A stretch of 64,000 nucleotides of DNA, taken from assembly GCA_031254035.1 (NCBI GenBank), contig JAIRVF010000033.1, forward strand, positions 62,001 to 126,000, in the 5' to 3' direction. A model generated the notes under the pieces. The model was not told the DNA's origin, did no database searches, and saw only the letters and a program-made list of their open reading frames with translations. Positions 50,524 through 60,772 of the stretch are shown here, one piece after another (position 1 is the stretch's first letter; each line of letters starts with the position of its first letter). This DNA comes from Paenibacillus sp. GTDB taxonomy: Bacteria; Bacillota; Bacilli; Paenibacillales; Paenibacillaceae. Position numbers and translations under genes: made by a program.

Positions 50524-51381
50524 TTAAACTTCATCCCAGAAGCGTTTTACATTTTCAAGACCGATCCGGGTTCCTTGATATGCATCTTCCATACCCTCAA
50601 ATTCAATGGACAGGTAACCGTCATAACCGGATTCTTTGATGATGCGGATCGATTCGCGGAGGTTGATATCGCCATGTCCGGCGATAGCTCCTCTTAGGTA
50701 GTTGCCACCAGCAGTACGGAACCAACCCTCGCCCGGATTCTGTGAAGCAGGACGCAAATAGAAATCTTTGATATGCACGATGGATGCATAAGGGAGATTT
50801 TTTCGAACAGCAATGACAGGATCCTCATCAGCACACATGAAATTACCGACATCCAGCGTCGTTTTGTAGTTCGGACGATCCACGGCATCAACTAAGGTTT
50901 GCACGCGGTCACTTGCTTGAATGTAATATCCGTGGTTTTCCACGCTGGTCGTGATGCCATACTGTGCCGCATAATCCGCAACTTGGCGGCAGGCTTCCGC
51001 GAGGCGACCGATTTCACTGTTGAATTGTTTAATGGAGATGTCGCTGCGGCCTGCGACGTCATGGCGCATCAATTTCACGCCCAGACGAGCCGCGACGTCC
51101 ACTTCTTTTTTGACGCGTTCAATTTCGTTTGCAAATTCTTCTTCGCTGTCTAAGGCAAAATTCGCACCGACAGCATAGTTCGAAATGTCGATACCAACCT
51201 CTTTGGCTTTAGCTACGACTTGGTCCACCAGCTCAGGATTGTCGGTCAGCGTATAGCCAATTGGGACGATTTCCACATGTTACCCGCCCATTTCTGCGAT
51301 TTTTTCGATCGCTTCCAGAACGGTGATCTTCCCTTCATGAATGGGACGGTATAGGCTGTACGTGCTTACTCCGATTTTCAT
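50524..51381 (-). pseudogene. Sugar phosphate isomerase/epimerase interrupted by in-frame TAA
   Basis: The frame from ATG 51381 (overlapping the oxidoreductase stop as ATGA, with AAGGAGTGG upstream) reads MKIGVSTYSLYRPIHEGK and continues to EMGG, then TAA at 51282-51280, then HVEIVPIGYTL. Relatives commonly have GGE-H-VE here, so GAA to TAA is the likely change. The rest is intact: SVENHGYYIQ, TTLDVGNFM, IVHIKDFYL, GYDGYLSIEFEG. A start at GTG 51276 would lose the first barrel strand. Confidence 0.82.
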
Positions 51382-52436
51382 AGCTGGATTTCCACTCCTT
51401 TTTCAGCGGATTCATAAACAGCAGTCAGTATTTTCATGAGTTCCAAACCATCTTCAACAGGGCTGATCGGTTCTCTGCCCTTTTGGATGTTGAGAATAAA
51501 CTGATCGATTTCGTTTTGGAAGGCTGCCACAAAATTAAACCCTTTGTTATCAACTTGTGGTTCGATGTTCAGCATAACGTCATGTTTTTCCGTCGCGATA
51601 ACGAGTGCAGGATCAATTTCAAACCCGCCTTTTGTACCATAAATTCTGACTCCCGCTTCTTCTTTCTGAGCATGCAGCGAGAAGCTGACATCCACCATAA
51701 GCGAAGCACCGTTCTCAAAGCGAATCAATGCGTTAGCCATATCCTCAACCGTGTTTTTGCTAGCATCATAGTCAGCTGCTTTGTAAAAGGACAGGTACTT
51801 TACGTTGGAACGATTGCCGAGCTTATGATACACGTTACCTGAAACCGATTTCACTTTTGGTCTGCCAAGCATATACCAGCACAGATCGATTACGTGTACA
51901 CCAATATCAATCAGCGGTCCGCCGCCGGAACGTTCCTTATCCGCAAACCATCCCCCTGGGTTCCCTAAGCGGCGCAAAATGGATGCCTTTGCATAATAAA
52001 GCTCGCCGAATTCATCTTTTTCAATAAAGCTTTGCAGAAGTGCAATATTGGGATCATAACGACGCACGAAACCAACTTGCAGAATCTTGTTGTTCTCGCG
52101 GACTGTTTTCTGTACGTTCAAAGCTTCTTCCACACTGCGGCAGAGTGGTTTTTCCACCAACACATGCTTGCCTGCATTAATGGCCGCAATACTGATTTCA
52201 GCGTGCGAATTATTCCATGTACAGATGCTTACGGCATCAATATCGGGATTCGCAAGCAGCTCATTATAATCCGTATATGTTTGCTTGGCACCGTACTTCG
52301 TGGCAGCTGCCTTCGCTCTATCTTCATTCAAATCACAAATTGCTACGATTTCAGCATCTGGGTTCTTCTGATACGAATTCATATGTGATTCTGAAATGGA
52401 ACCTGCACCGATAATACCTACTCTAATCTTATTCAT
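51378..52436 (-). CDS. Gfo/Idh/MocA-family oxidoreductase
   Basis: 352 aa. NAD(P)-binding VGIIGAGSISESHM, the family motif HVLVEKPLCRSVEEA with catalytic Lys, and GGPLIDIGVHVIDLCWYMLG with Asp/His of the active site. Relatives are inositol, glucose or galactose dehydrogenases. First gene of the leftward operon, divergent from an AraC-type regulator, its probable controller. Confidence 0.92.
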   Translation of the reverse strand: MNKIRVGIIGAGSISESHMNSYQKNPDAEIVAICDLNEDRAKAAATKYGAKQTYTDYNELLANPDIDAVSICTWNNSHAEISIAAINAGKHVLVEKPLCRSVEEALNVQKTVRENNKILQVGFVRRYDPNIALLQSFIEKDEFGELYYAKASILRRLGNPGGWFADKERSGGGPLIDIGVHVIDLCWYMLGRPKVKSVSGNVYHKLGNRSNVKYLSFYKAADYDASKNTVEDMANALIRFENGASLMVDVSFSLHAQKEEAGVRIYGTKGGFEIDPALVIATEKHDVMLNIEPQVDNKGFNFVAAFQNEIDQFILNIQKGREPISPVEDGLELMKILTAVYESAEKGVEIQL

Positions 52437-52568
52437 TCGTATTCATCTCTCCTTATAAATCATTCATTTATGTTGCTTATATAATGAATTATAATGTTAA
52501 TAGATAAGTATGCCATGTAATGCCTTGCTCATTATTTATACTTTTGTGCGATTTAAGAGGTGACCATT

Positions 52569-53444
52569 ATGGAAAGACCCCTTTCTCTTCAGGAGCCAAT
52601 GGATATGCCGGACCGATTCTTCCCGATCAAGGTTCATCATTGTGTTACAAAAGAATATGGTAGAACGCTATTCACCCACCATTGGCATGATCACATTGAA
52701 ATCTTGTATTTTACGAAGGGATCTGCTCTTGTAGAAATCAATTCCGTTCCCTATGAGGTGGGCGAAGGGGACCTCGTTGTCCTCAATGCCAAGGATCTTC
52801 ATTTTGGAGTGAGCCAATGCGATGATTTGATCTATTATGCGATGATCGTTGACATCAACTTACTACATAGTCACTCCGTTGATGCGATCGAAACCAAATT
52901 TATTACGCCGATTTCACAGAATCAGATTTTATTCGAGAGCAAAATTTGCGGGGATAAGAAGATCGTCAGCTGCATCTCTTCATTAATTCAGGAATTGAAC
53001 CATCAAGAACTTGGTTATGAGTTGTCCATCAAATCCTATTTGTATCGAATCTTGACCATTCTCCTGCGCCGTTATGGAACAAATAAAATGTCGACCGAAG
53101 ATGACCAACTGCGTCTAAAAAATCTTGAAAGGTTCACTCCGGTTTTTCAATACATTGAAGAACATTACCAGGAAGATCTGACCGTGGATCTGCTTTCCGG
53201 ACTGGCCGGACTCAGCCGTTTTCATTTCAGCAGATTGTTCAAGGAACTGGCCGGACGGACCGTAACTGACTATATCAATGCACTGCGGATCAATAAATCG
53301 GAATATCTGCTGCGCAATTCGCATCTTAATATTTCTGAAATAGCGTTATCGACGGGTTTTAAGGATATCTATTATTTCAGCCGGTCGTTTAAAAAATATA
53401 AACATGTCTCACCATCGGAAATGCGAAGAAGCTTTCACGAATGA
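52569..53444 (+). CDS. AraC-family transcriptional regulator
   Basis: 291 aa. The N-terminal cupin-type sensor (HHWHDHIEILYFTKGSALVEINSVPYEVGEGDLVVLNAKDLH) and two C-terminal HTH motifs (VDLLSGLAGLSRFHFSRLFKEL and ISEIALSTGFKDIYYFSRSFKKY) are complete. ATG 52569 has AAGAGG 8 bases upstream. Divergent 130-base promoter region shared with the oxidoreductase gene, so it likely activates that operon in response to a sugar. Confidence 0.92.
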   Translation: MERPLSLQEPMDMPDRFFPIKVHHCVTKEYGRTLFTHHWHDHIEILYFTKGSALVEINSVPYEVGEGDLVVLNAKDLHFGVSQCDDLIYYAMIVDINLLHSHSVDAIETKFITPISQNQILFESKICGDKKIVSCISSLIQELNHQELGYELSIKSYLYRILTILLRRYGTNKMSTEDDQLRLKNLERFTPVFQYIEEHYQEDLTVDLLSGLAGLSRFHFSRLFKELAGRTVTDYINALRINKSEYLLRNSHLNISEIALSTGFKDIYYFSRSFKKYKHVSPSEMRRSFHE

Positions 53445-53605
53445 CCAAATGACTTGAAAGTGACCCCCTTCTTTTTTCCTAATAAAAAAATGTCGAATAA
53501 AAAAATTGTCATTTCGGATAGTCAACCTACCTATTTCTAGGTATAATAGTGCTAAATGTAAGATTTTTTATACATAAAGTATGACATTTGAGGAGGAAAA
53601 TAACT

Positions 53606-53959
53606 TTGGACCCTTATTCATCGGGACAATTCAACCAGTTTCAACAAATGCCGCCGATGCAAACACCTAGAACCAACGGAAAGGCGATCGGTGCACTTGT
53701 GCTTGGAATTATCAGCCTTATATCCCCTTTCATTGGCTTTATTCTAGGCATTATTGCAATCGTGCTTGCTAGCTTAGCTTTCAAAGAAATAAATATGAGA
53801 AATGATGGCGGAAGAGGTATGGCGGTCGCTGGACTGGTATGCGGCATTATTGGTACAACCTTTGAAGCAATCATCATCCTGCTATATATCATTGGACTAA
53901 TGGTGCAAGATAGTTACTATGACGCCCTCTCAATTATTCCTCATTTGAATATCGGATGA
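53606..53959 (+). CDS. DUF4190-type small membrane protein, copy 1
   Basis: 117 aa. The Gln/Pro-rich N-terminus (SGQFNQFQQMPPMQTPRTNGKA) is followed by two membrane hairpins with the DUF4190 pattern (ALVLGIISLISPFIGFILGIIAIVLASLAF, RGMAVAGLVCGII). The start is TTG 53606 after GAGGAGGAAAATAAC. Function unknown. Closely related to 54045 and 54740, which are less diverged from each other. Confidence 0.82.
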   Translation: MDPYSSGQFNQFQQMPPMQTPRTNGKAIGALVLGIISLISPFIGFILGIIAIVLASLAFKEINMRNDGGRGMAVAGLVCGIIGTTFEAIIILLYIIGLMVQDSYYDALSIIPHLNIG

Positions 53960-54044
53960 TTGACAACAGCACTGATAACCAAAAGTAATAACCAAAAGGG
54001 ATTGGAAAATAAAATTTATTATTTACTATAAGGAGGAACTCTTT

Positions 54045-54368
54045 TTGGACCCATATTCATCACAACAGTTTAACCAATTTCAGCAAATGCCACCCATGCA
54101 ACCGCCTAGAACGAACGGAAAAGCCATTGCAGCCCTTGTACTTGGCATTCTTAGTATAGTCACCATAGTCAGCATTTGGCTAAGTATTATTCTCGGTATT
54201 CTCGCAATCATTTTTGCAAGCCTTGCGTTAAGGGATATCAAAAGGAGATATGAAGGTGGACGCGGTCTCGCGATTGCCGGGTTGGTGTGCGGTATTATAC
54301 CTACTGTTATCATTGGATTTTTGTTCTTAATTGGAATTGCCTTTGGAATTGCCTTAATCAACTCTTAG
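54045..54368 (+). CDS. DUF4190-type small membrane protein, copy 2
   Basis: 107 aa, TTG start with AAGGAGGAAC upstream. Same plan as copy 1: QQFNQFQQMPPMQPPRTNGKA, membrane segments AALVLGILSIVTIVSI and GLAIAGLVCGIIPTVI, and the charged loop DIKRRYEGGRG between them. Each copy has its own binding site and spacer. Confidence 0.82.
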   Translation: MDPYSSQQFNQFQQMPPMQPPRTNGKAIAALVLGILSIVTIVSIWLSIILGILAIIFASLALRDIKRRYEGGRGLAIAGLVCGIIPTVIIGFLFLIGIAFGIALINS

Positions 54369-54382
54369 CATTAATTCTATTA

Positions 54383-54563
54383 GTGCGTGTTCAAAAAGGC
54401 CGGTTTTCAGCACCGAGAAGGTTGGATGAAGCTAGGGACTGAGGAGCGGAGCGTACGTATTGGGTACGTGAGCACCGGAAGGCCCGGCTGAATTCAAGAT
54501 TCGATGTCGAGTATGCTTCTTGATTCACTCCGTGATCAAAAGCGGACTTTTTGAACAACCTCT
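54383..54563 (+). repeat. Interspersed repeat A, copy 3 (about 180 bp)
   Basis: From GTGCGTGTTCAAAAAGGCCGG to ACTTTTTGAACAACCTCT; almost base-for-base the same as copy 2. It has inserted between DUF4190 copies 2 and 3. The rest of the 370-base gap (54369-54739) shows no gene. Confidence 0.9.
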
Positions 54564-54739
54564 ATTAAAAAAACGGCTACTCGTAATCACTGCTATTGTA
54601 GTCCGAACCGCATAATTATAGAGTTAGATATACCAATGAAAGAAAGGGATTGAAGCAGTAAGCTTCGATCCTTTCATGTTATTTCAGATATTTAATTGCA
54701 TAAAGTAAATTATATTTTCTATAGAGGAGGAGCTTACTC

Positions 54740-55057
54740 TTGGACCCATATGGACAGTTTAACCAGTTTCAGCAAATGCCCCCTATGCAGCCCCCAAGAA
54801 CCAACGGAAAAGCTATTGCAGCCTTAGTACTTGGCATTATTAGCATCACCCCTATGGGGTTTGGTGGTATTCTCGGTATTCTCGCAATCATTTTTGCAAG
54901 CCTTGCGTTAAGAGAGATCAAAGACAGATATGAAGGCGGGCGCGGCCTTGCCATTGGCGGTTTGGTGTGCGGTATTGTATCTACAGTTCTATATGGATTT
55001 TTATTCTTAATTGGAATCATCCAATTCATTGCAGCCCCCGGCTCTTCCATAAATTAA
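54740..55057 (+). CDS. DUF4190-type small membrane protein, copy 3
   Basis: 105 aa, TTG start with GAGGAGGAGC upstream. GQFNQFQQMPPMQPPRTNGKA is followed by AALVLGIISITPMGFGGILGILAIIFASLALREI and GLAIGGLVCGIVSTV. About 70 percent of the residues match copy 2 by eye. Terminator at 55077 follows. Confidence 0.82.
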   Translation: MDPYGQFNQFQQMPPMQPPRTNGKAIAALVLGIISITPMGFGGILGILAIIFASLALREIKDRYEGGRGLAIGGLVCGIVSTVLYGFLFLIGIIQFIAAPGSSIN

Positions 55058-55076
55058 ACGTCCTTATACCAAGAAA

Positions 55077-55113
55077 AAAACCGGTTGCTCATGAATATGA
55101 GACAGCCGGTTTT
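55077..55113. terminator. Bidirectional terminator
   Basis: AAAACCGG/CCGGTTTT outer stem and CTCAT/ATGAG inner stem between the convergent DUF4190 copy 3 and pdp genes; T-runs on both strands. Confidence 0.82.
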
Positions 55114-55127
55114 ATTATGAGAAAGCT

Positions 55128-56429
55128 TTATTCAGTGATGATGCCGTGTACCAGTACTGGCGCTACAGCATGATCGGCGATGCGGATGTTTTCGTAAATT
55201 TTGTTCATCACATCGTCTATGTTTTCGCGGTTCGCGTGAATGGTCACAAGCGACTCGCCTTTTTTCACTTGATCACCGATTTTTTTGTTGAGCATGAGAC
55301 CTACGGCCAAATCGATTTCCGATTCTTTGGTCGCGCGTCCAGCTCCAAGCCACATTGCTGCAGTTCCGATTTCGTCCGCAACGATTTCGGCTACAACACC
55401 GTCTTCCTTCGCTGGCACTTCGATGAGATATTTCGCTTGTGGAAGTTTTTCAGGATGATCCACCAGATCAGGGTTGCCACCTTGATTTTGGATGAATTCC
55501 TTGAATTTATCCAGCGCTTTGCCGTTTTTGATAACTTCCTTCAGCATCTCTTCCGCTTCTTCCAGGGAATTTGCTTTGTTTGCCAGGTACACCATTTGAC
55601 GTCCCAAAGCCAAGCACAGCTCTTCCAGATCCTTCGGACCTTGCCCTTTCAGCGTGTCGATTGCTTCTTTAACTTCAAGCGCATTACCGATCGCAAATCC
55701 GAGCGGCTGGCTCATGTCGGAAATAACCGCCATTGTTTTGCGGCCCACATTGTTGCCGATGCTTACCATGGCATGCGCCAATTCTTTGGCGTCGTCAACA
55801 GTTTTCATGAACGCGCCAGCGCCTGTTTTAACGTCAAGCACGATCGCGTCGGAACCGGCAGCGATTTTTTTACTCATGATGGAGCTTGAAATCAAAGCGA
55901 TGGAGTTCACTGTACCTGTAACGTCGCGAAGCGCGTACAGCTTCTTGTCCGCAGGTGTCAGGTTACCGGTTTGACCGATGACCGCAATTTTATGTGTGTT
56001 AACCAATTCCACGAATTCTTCACGTTCGATTTCAACGTGGAACCCTTCGATGGATTCGAGTTTGTCGATGGTGCCACCTGTATGTCCCAAACCGCGGCCG
56101 GACATTTTAGCAACAGGGATATCCAGGGCCGCTACCAATGGAGCCAATACCAAGGTAGTCGTGTCGCCCACGCCGCCTGTCGAGTGCTTATCTACTTTAA
56201 CGCCTTCGATTTCGGACAAGTCAATCGTATCGCCGGAGTTTACGATTGCCATTGTCAAATCCGCGCGTTCGCGCTGCGTCATATCTTTAAAGAAGATTGC
56301 CATTGCAAGGGCACTTACCTGGTAATCCGGAATTTCCCCTTTGGTATAGCCTTCTATGATGAAATTGATTTCTTCAGTTGTCAGTTCTCCGCCGTCACGT
56401 TTCTTTTCAATCAAGTCGACCATTCTCAT
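55128..56429 (-). CDS. pdp: Pyrimidine-nucleoside phosphorylase
   Basis: 433 aa, normal length. Signature [19 protein letters not shown] (residues 108-126), phosphate site [12 protein letters not shown], and the C-terminal domain ending [12 protein letters not shown]. Cleaves uridine, thymidine and deoxyuridine with phosphate. Last gene of the nucleoside catabolic cluster, as in the B. subtilis dra-nupC-pdp operon. Confidence 0.95.
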   Translation of the reverse strand: MRMVDLIEKKRDGGELTTEEINFIIEGYTKGEIPDYQVSALAMAIFFKDMTQRERADLTMAIVNSGDTIDLSEIEGVKVDKHSTGGVGDTTTLVLAPLVAALDIPVAKMSGRGLGHTGGTIDKLESIEGFHVEIEREEFVELVNTHKIAVIGQTGNLTPADKKLYALRDVTGTVNSIALISSSIMSKKIAAGSDAIVLDVKTGAGAFMKTVDDAKELAHAMVSIGNNVGRKTMAVISDMSQPLGFAIGNALEVKEAIDTLKGQGPKDLEELCLALGRQMVYLANKANSLEEAEEMLKEVIKNGKALDKFKEFIQNQGGNPDLVDHPEKLPQAKYLIEVPAKEDGVVAEIVADEIGTAAMWLGAGRATKESEIDLAVGLMLNKKIGDQVKKGESLVTIHANRENIDDVMNKIYENIRIADHAVAPVLVHGIITE

Positions 56430-56475
56430 TGTGAAAATGCCTCACTTTCAAAGGTTTATTATAAAGGTTTATTAT

Positions 56476-56511
56476 AGAGGTTGTTCAAAAAGTCCGCCTT
56501 TGAGCACGCAC
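56476..56511 (-). repeat. Interspersed repeat A, copy 4 (end-to-end remnant)
   Basis: AGAGGTTGTTCAAAAAGTCC is joined within 20 bases to TTTGAGCACGCAC, i.e. the two outer ends of repeat A with the interior missing. Located between deoD and pdp. Confidence 0.75.
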
Positions 56512-56524
56512 TTATATATCAAGA

Positions 56525-57232
56525 TTACAAGGTAATTGCCGTTTCCAAAGCAACTTCCATCATCTCGTTAAAGGTAGTTTGACGTTCTTCCGAACTTGTT
56601 TCTTCCCCTGTCAGCAGATGGTCGCTAACAGTGAGCAAAGTCAATGCGTTTACGCCAAATTTTGCAGCCAAAGTGTATAAAGCAGTCGTTTCCATCTCAA
56701 CGCCGAGAACGCCGTGCTTCATCAGCTTTTCAACTACAGATTTGTCGTCGCGGTAGAAGATATCAGAGCTAAATACGTTGCCGACATGCATTTTCAACCC
56801 TTTTTCCGTACCTTTTTCAAATGCGGTTTTCAGCAGGTTGAAGCTGGCAATTGGCGAGAAGTCGTATCCACCGAAGTAGAGATGGTTCGTTCCGGAATCC
56901 GTGCAAGACGCCTGAGCCAAGATTACATCGCGCACATGCACGTCTTTTTGCATACTACCGCAAGTACCTACGCGCATCAGGTTTTTCACGCCGTATTCAC
57001 TGATCAATTCGTTCACATAAATGCTGATAGACGGAACGCCCATACCCGAACCTTGAACGGAGATGCGTTTCCCCTTGTAGGTTCCAGTAAATCCAAGCAT
57101 ACCTCTGACTTCGTTATAACAAATAACATCCTGCAAATACGTTTCCGCAATATATTTCGCGCGCAGCGGATCTCCAGGGATCAGAATTGTTTCAGCAATT
57201 TCTCCGGCTTTTGCTCCAATATGAGTGCTCAT
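56525..57232 (-). CDS. deoD: Purine nucleoside phosphorylase, DeoD type
   Basis: 235 aa, standard for hexameric Deo[20 protein letters not shown] start, [43 protein letters not shown] and [10 protein letters not shown] (active-site Asp). Splits purine (deoxy)ribonucleosides. AGGAGG precedes the ATG. In the deo cluster after deoB. Confidence 0.95.
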   Translation of the reverse strand: MSTHIGAKAGEIAETILIPGDPLRAKYIAETYLQDVICYNEVRGMLGFTGTYKGKRISVQGSGMGVPSISIYVNELISEYGVKNLMRVGTCGSMQKDVHVRDVILAQASCTDSGTNHLYFGGYDFSPIASFNLLKTAFEKGTEKGLKMHVGNVFSSDIFYRDDKSVVEKLMKHGVLGVEMETTALYTLAAKFGVNALTLLTVSDHLLTGEETSSEERQTTFNEMMEVALETAITL

Positions 57233-57275
57233 TATTTTTCCTCCTGAAAGGTAGTTAACTATATTAATGTATAAG

Positions 57276-58466
57276 TTAGTGAACTTGCTTCAAGTCTTTA
57301 AGGAAGCTTGTTCCATATTCCGGCATCTTCACGCCGAAGTTCTCCGCTACCGTAGCTCCGATATCCGCAAACGTATTTCGCAGTGCGAGCTCGCTGCCGC
57401 CGTTTTTGAAGCGCGGTGAGTATACAATCAGAGGCACATATTCACGAGTATGATCCGTTCCTTTGTACGTTGGGTCGTTGCCATGATCCGCCGTAATGAT
57501 CAAAAGGTCATCATCGGTCATTTTCGCAAATACTTCAGGCAAGCGTGCATCATAATCATCAAGCGCTTGGCCATAACCTTGCGGGTCGCGGCGGTGTCCG
57601 TACACAGCATCGAAATCAACCAAGTTCAGGAAGCTAAGACCTGTGAAATCCTCATCCATTGTGATGACCAATTTGTCCATGCCGTCCATGTTCGACACTG
57701 TCCGAACGGATTTGGTAACCCCTTCACCATCATAAATGTCAGAGATTTTGCCAAGTGCGATCACGTCAAAACCTCCGTCTTTCAGCTCGTTCATGACCGT
57801 GCGTTCAAATGGCTTCAATGCATAGTCGTGCCGGTTAGCCGTACGTTTGAATGCACCTGGCTGGCCAACATAAGGGCGCGCGATAATGCGGCCGAGCATG
57901 TACGGATCTTCCAATGTGATTTCACGGCAGAACTCGCAAATTTCGTAAAGCTCCTTCAGCGGAATCACATCTTCATGTGCGGCAATTTGAAGTACGGAAT
58001 CAGCGGACGTATAGACAATCAACGCCCCTGTTTTCATTTGCTCTTCGCCAAGCTCATCGAGAATCTCGGTTCCGCTCGCCGGCTTGTTGCCGATGACTTT
58101 GCGGCCGGTTTTTTCCTCAATACGCTGAATCAGCTCGTCCGGGAAGCCATCCGGGAATACACGGAACGGTGTATCAATATAAAGGCCCATAATCTCCCAA
58201 TGTCCGGTCATGGTGTCTTTGCCAGCAGATTTCTCTTGCATTTTCGTGTAATATGCGAGAGGCTTATCGGCTTTTTCGATGCCTTGGATCCCACGGATGT
58301 TGGAAAGTCCCAGTTTGCCCATGTTTGGCATATTCAATCCGCCGCGTTCTCTAGCAATATGTCCGAATGTGTCCACGTCAAAATCATCAAACTGGGCGGC
58401 ATCCGGTGCTTCGCCAATCCCTACCGAATCCATTACAATCAGATGTACTCTTTTAAATTCTGCCAT
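57276..58466 (-). CDS. deoB: Phosphopentomutase
   Basis: 396 aa, full length. Alkaline-phosphatase-like metal centre: [14 protein letters not shown] at the N-terminus, [12 protein letters not shown] with the phosphorylated Thr, and [22 protein letters not shown]. Interconverts (deoxy)ribose 1-phosphate and 5-phosphate, feeding DeoC. GGAGTGATAAG lies before ATG 58466. Confidence 0.95.
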   Translation of the reverse strand: MAEFKRVHLIVMDSVGIGEAPDAAQFDDFDVDTFGHIARERGGLNMPNMGKLGLSNIRGIQGIEKADKPLAYYTKMQEKSAGKDTMTGHWEIMGLYIDTPFRVFPDGFPDELIQRIEEKTGRKVIGNKPASGTEILDELGEEQMKTGALIVYTSADSVLQIAAHEDVIPLKELYEICEFCREITLEDPYMLGRIIARPYVGQPGAFKRTANRHDYALKPFERTVMNELKDGGFDVIALGKISDIYDGEGVTKSVRTVSNMDGMDKLVITMDEDFTGLSFLNLVDFDAVYGHRRDPQGYGQALDDYDARLPEVFAKMTDDDLLIITADHGNDPTYKGTDHTREYVPLIVYSPRFKNGGSELALRNTFADIGATVAENFGVKMPEYGTSFLKDLKQVH

Positions 58467-58509
58467 TTCTTATCACTCCTCCGTTTAGAGTATAACGCAA
58501 CCTAAGCGA

Positions 58510-59691
58510 TTATAAAAACACGCCGGCAATCGTTGCGGAGAGAACGCTGACAAGCGTTGCTCCATACAGCAGTTTGAGACCGAAACGTGCGACAACATTA
58601 CCCTGTTTTTCATGCAGCCCTTTTACGGCACCAGCGATAATACCGATCGAAGAGAAGTTCGCAAACGAAACGAGGAAGACCGATACGATACCGGTTGCCC
58701 GTGCGGACATGGTTGTTTGTTGGCCCAGATCGAGCATCGCGACAAATTCGTTGGATACCATTTTGGTTGCCATGATACTGCCTGCATCGACAACTTCATT
58801 CCAAGGCACACCCATTACAAATGCAAATGGCGCGAATACGTATCCCAGCATTTGTTGGAACGAAATGCCGAAGATGCCGTTGAAGATACCATTAATCATC
58901 GCGATCAACGCTACGAAACCGATCAGCATTGCCGCAACAACAATGGCAACTTTAAATCCGTCCATAATATATTCGCCAAGCATTTCAAAGAAAGATTGCT
59001 TCTCGCCATCCTCTTGTACCTGCAGCTGATCCTCTTCAGGAGTAACTTTATACGGGTTCAGGACCGAAGCGATGATAAAACCACCAAACAGGTTCAATAC
59101 CAGAGCCGTAACGACATATTTCGGATCGATCATCGTCATGTAGGCACCGACAATCGACATCGACACGGTGGACATGGCTGAAGCACAAAGGGTATATAAA
59201 CGATGCTTCGGCAGTTGTCCGATTTGTTTTTTGACCGAAATGAACACTTCGGATTGGCCCAAGATGGCCGAAGCAACGGCATTGTAGGATTCAAGCTTGC
59301 CCATGCCGTTAATTTTGCTGAGCACAAGTCCAATAAAGCGGATAATGATCGGAAGCACCTTAATATACTGCAAAATTCCGATCAGTGCGGAAATAAAAAT
59401 GATTGGCAAGAGCACATTCAAGAAGAAAGGAAATTGTCCTTCGTTTGCAATTCCGCCAAAGACAAAGTTAATACCTTCTGAAGCATAAGAAAGCAAATTA
59501 TTAAAGATATCGGAAAATCCTTTAATCAGCACGGTTCCGAAAACCGTATTCAGCAAGAAAAATGCCAAAATGAACTGAAGGACAATCATTACGATAATCG
59601 GGCGATAGCGAATACCACGTTTGTTGTTACTGGCAACAAATGACAATGCAAACACGACGAGTAAACCTAATACCGCAATCAAATATTTCAT
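58510..59691 (-). CDS. nupC: Concentrative nucleoside transporter NupC
   Basis: 393 aa, CNT family with about eight membrane segments. Family motifs [54 protein letters not shown] and [18 protein letters not shown] are clear. Proton- or sodium-coupled uptake of nucleosides. Separated from deoC by a terminator and a cre-like site, so it may have its own promoter. Confidence 0.94.
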   Translation of the reverse strand: MKYLIAVLGLLVVFALSFVASNNKRGIRYRPIIVMIVLQFILAFFLLNTVFGTVLIKGFSDIFNNLLSYASEGINFVFGGIANEGQFPFFLNVLLPIIFISALIGILQYIKVLPIIIRFIGLVLSKINGMGKLESYNAVASAILGQSEVFISVKKQIGQLPKHRLYTLCASAMSTVSMSIVGAYMTMIDPKYVVTALVLNLFGGFIIASVLNPYKVTPEEDQLQVQEDGEKQSFFEMLGEYIMDGFKVAIVVAAMLIGFVALIAMINGIFNGIFGISFQQMLGYVFAPFAFVMGVPWNEVVDAGSIMATKMVSNEFVAMLDLGQQTTMSARATGIVSVFLVSFANFSSIGIIAGAVKGLHEKQGNVVARFGLKLLYGATLVSVLSATIAGVFL

Positions 59692-59756
59692 GGCTGTCTC
59701 CCTGTGATGTAAATTTGTTGAGGATTTATTCTAAACCCGTCATGAAAATGTTTTGA

Positions 59757-59770
59757 TATAAGCGCTTCCA
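59757..59770. promoter_or_regulatory. Possible catabolite-responsive element (cre)
   Basis: TGGAAGCGCTTATA (minus strand) matches the cre consensus core with the central CG and near-palindromic arms, deviating at two positions. It lies between deoC and nupC, so CcpA control of nupC and downstream genes is possible. Confidence 0.45.
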
Positions 59771-59782
59771 AACATTTCATAG

Positions 59783-59819
59783 AAAAGCGGGAGTTTACTT
59801 GGTAACTTCCCCGCTTTTT
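59783..59819 (-). terminator. Terminator or attenuator between deoC and nupC
   Basis: AAAAGCGGG/CCCGCTTTT outer stem with an AGTT/AACT-type inner pairing, ending in TTTT on the minus strand. Confidence 0.75.
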
Positions 59820-59847
59820 CAGGTGGCAGGCTGCCGACTGAACCGGC

Positions 59848-60519
59848 TTAATAAGAACCTGTTGCTTGGCCGCCTTCCATGATCTTCACACCTGAGCTTG
59901 CGCCGATTCGATTGGCACCGGCTTCGATCATTGTGTTCATATCTTCGAGGCTGCGTACGCCGCCGGAAGCTTTCACGCCGACATTCGGGCCAACCGTCTG
60001 ACGCATTAAACGCACGTCTTCAGGAGTAGCACCCCCGGTTGAAAAACCTGTGGAAGTTTTAACGAAGTCTACACCTGCCTTAACTGACAACCGGCATGCG
60101 CGCTCCTTCTCTTCGTCACTGAGCAGGCAAGTTTCAATGATTACTTTGACAAGTGCTTTCCCTGCAGCAGCATCTACCACAGCTTTAATGTCTTGCTCCA
60201 CGAAATCATCTTGTTTGTCTTTCAAGGCTCCAATGTTGATAACCATGTCAACTTCAGTTGCACCGTTTTCAATGGCATTTTTTGCTTCAAAAGCTTTGAC
60301 AGCTGCAGTCGTTGCTCCCAGAGGGAAGCCGATAACGGTACAAACCTTTACCTTCGTTCCGTTTAATTGTTCAGCCGCGTATTTGACCCATGTTGGGTTC
60401 ACGCATACAGAAGCAAATTCGTATTTTTTCGCTTCTTCAGTTAATTTAGTAATTTCACTTTTCGTTGCGTCTGCGCGAAGCACTGTATGATCGATCATAC
60501 CTGCAAGATTTTTCATCAT
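59848..60519 (-). CDS. deoC: Deoxyribose-phosphate aldolase
   Basis: 223 aa, class I aldolase. The Schiff-base Lys is in [17 protein letters not shown] and the second active-site Lys in [22 protein letters not shown] is the usual start. Cleaves deoxyribose 5-phosphate to glyceraldehyde 3-phosphate and acetaldehyde. AAGGAGATGGC stands before ATG 60519; the next codon is also ATG. Confidence 0.95.
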   Translation of the reverse strand: MMKNLAGMIDHTVLRADATKSEITKLTEEAKKYEFASVCVNPTWVKYAAEQLNGTKVKVCTVIGFPLGATTAAVKAFEAKNAIENGATEVDMVINIGALKDKQDDFVEQDIKAVVDAAAGKALVKVIIETCLLSDEEKERACRLSVKAGVDFVKTSTGFSTGGATPEDVRLMRQTVGPNVGVKASGGVRSLEDMNTMIEAGANRIGASSGVKIMEGGQATGSY

Positions 60520-60654
60520 GCCATCTCCTTCAAAAGATTAATAACCCATTATTGATCCAAAAAATCTCGGATTGAAAGGGCTTTATTTTTATAGAATGGA
60601 CAACGTATTTTAATTTGTCATTCCGTCTTGTTGCAGACATATCATAACACCCGT

Positions 60655-60692
60655 ATGAACATATGTAAACAACGTTATGAAATTATGTTCAT
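60655..60692 (-). promoter_or_regulatory. Candidate DeoR operator upstream of deoC
   Basis: ATGAACATA (60655) and its exact inverse TATGTTCAT (60684) form a 9-bp inverted repeat with centres 29 bases apart, in the deoR-deoC gap. Further GTTCATGAAC and TTGTGAAC half-sites follow. The B. subtilis DeoR operator has similar TTGAAC-like arms. Confidence 0.55.
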
Positions 60693-60728
60693 GAACGAAT
60701 TGTGAACCCGTACCAGAGTATTTTGCGC

Positions 60729-60764
60729 AAAAAAAATCTGCCATATGTACCTATGACAGATTTT
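60729..60764 (-). terminator. Terminator of deoR
   Basis: AATCTGTCATA/TATGGCAGATT (11 bp, one G-T pair) followed by eight T on the minus strand, directly after the deoR stop. Confidence 0.85.
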
Positions 60765-60772
60765 AGAAGTCT

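Noticed and set aside
49615..50697. A 360-codon rightward frame opposite the isomerase genes
   Set aside because: It is antisense to well-supported isomerase genes, and its composition is that of a complementary-strand shadow.
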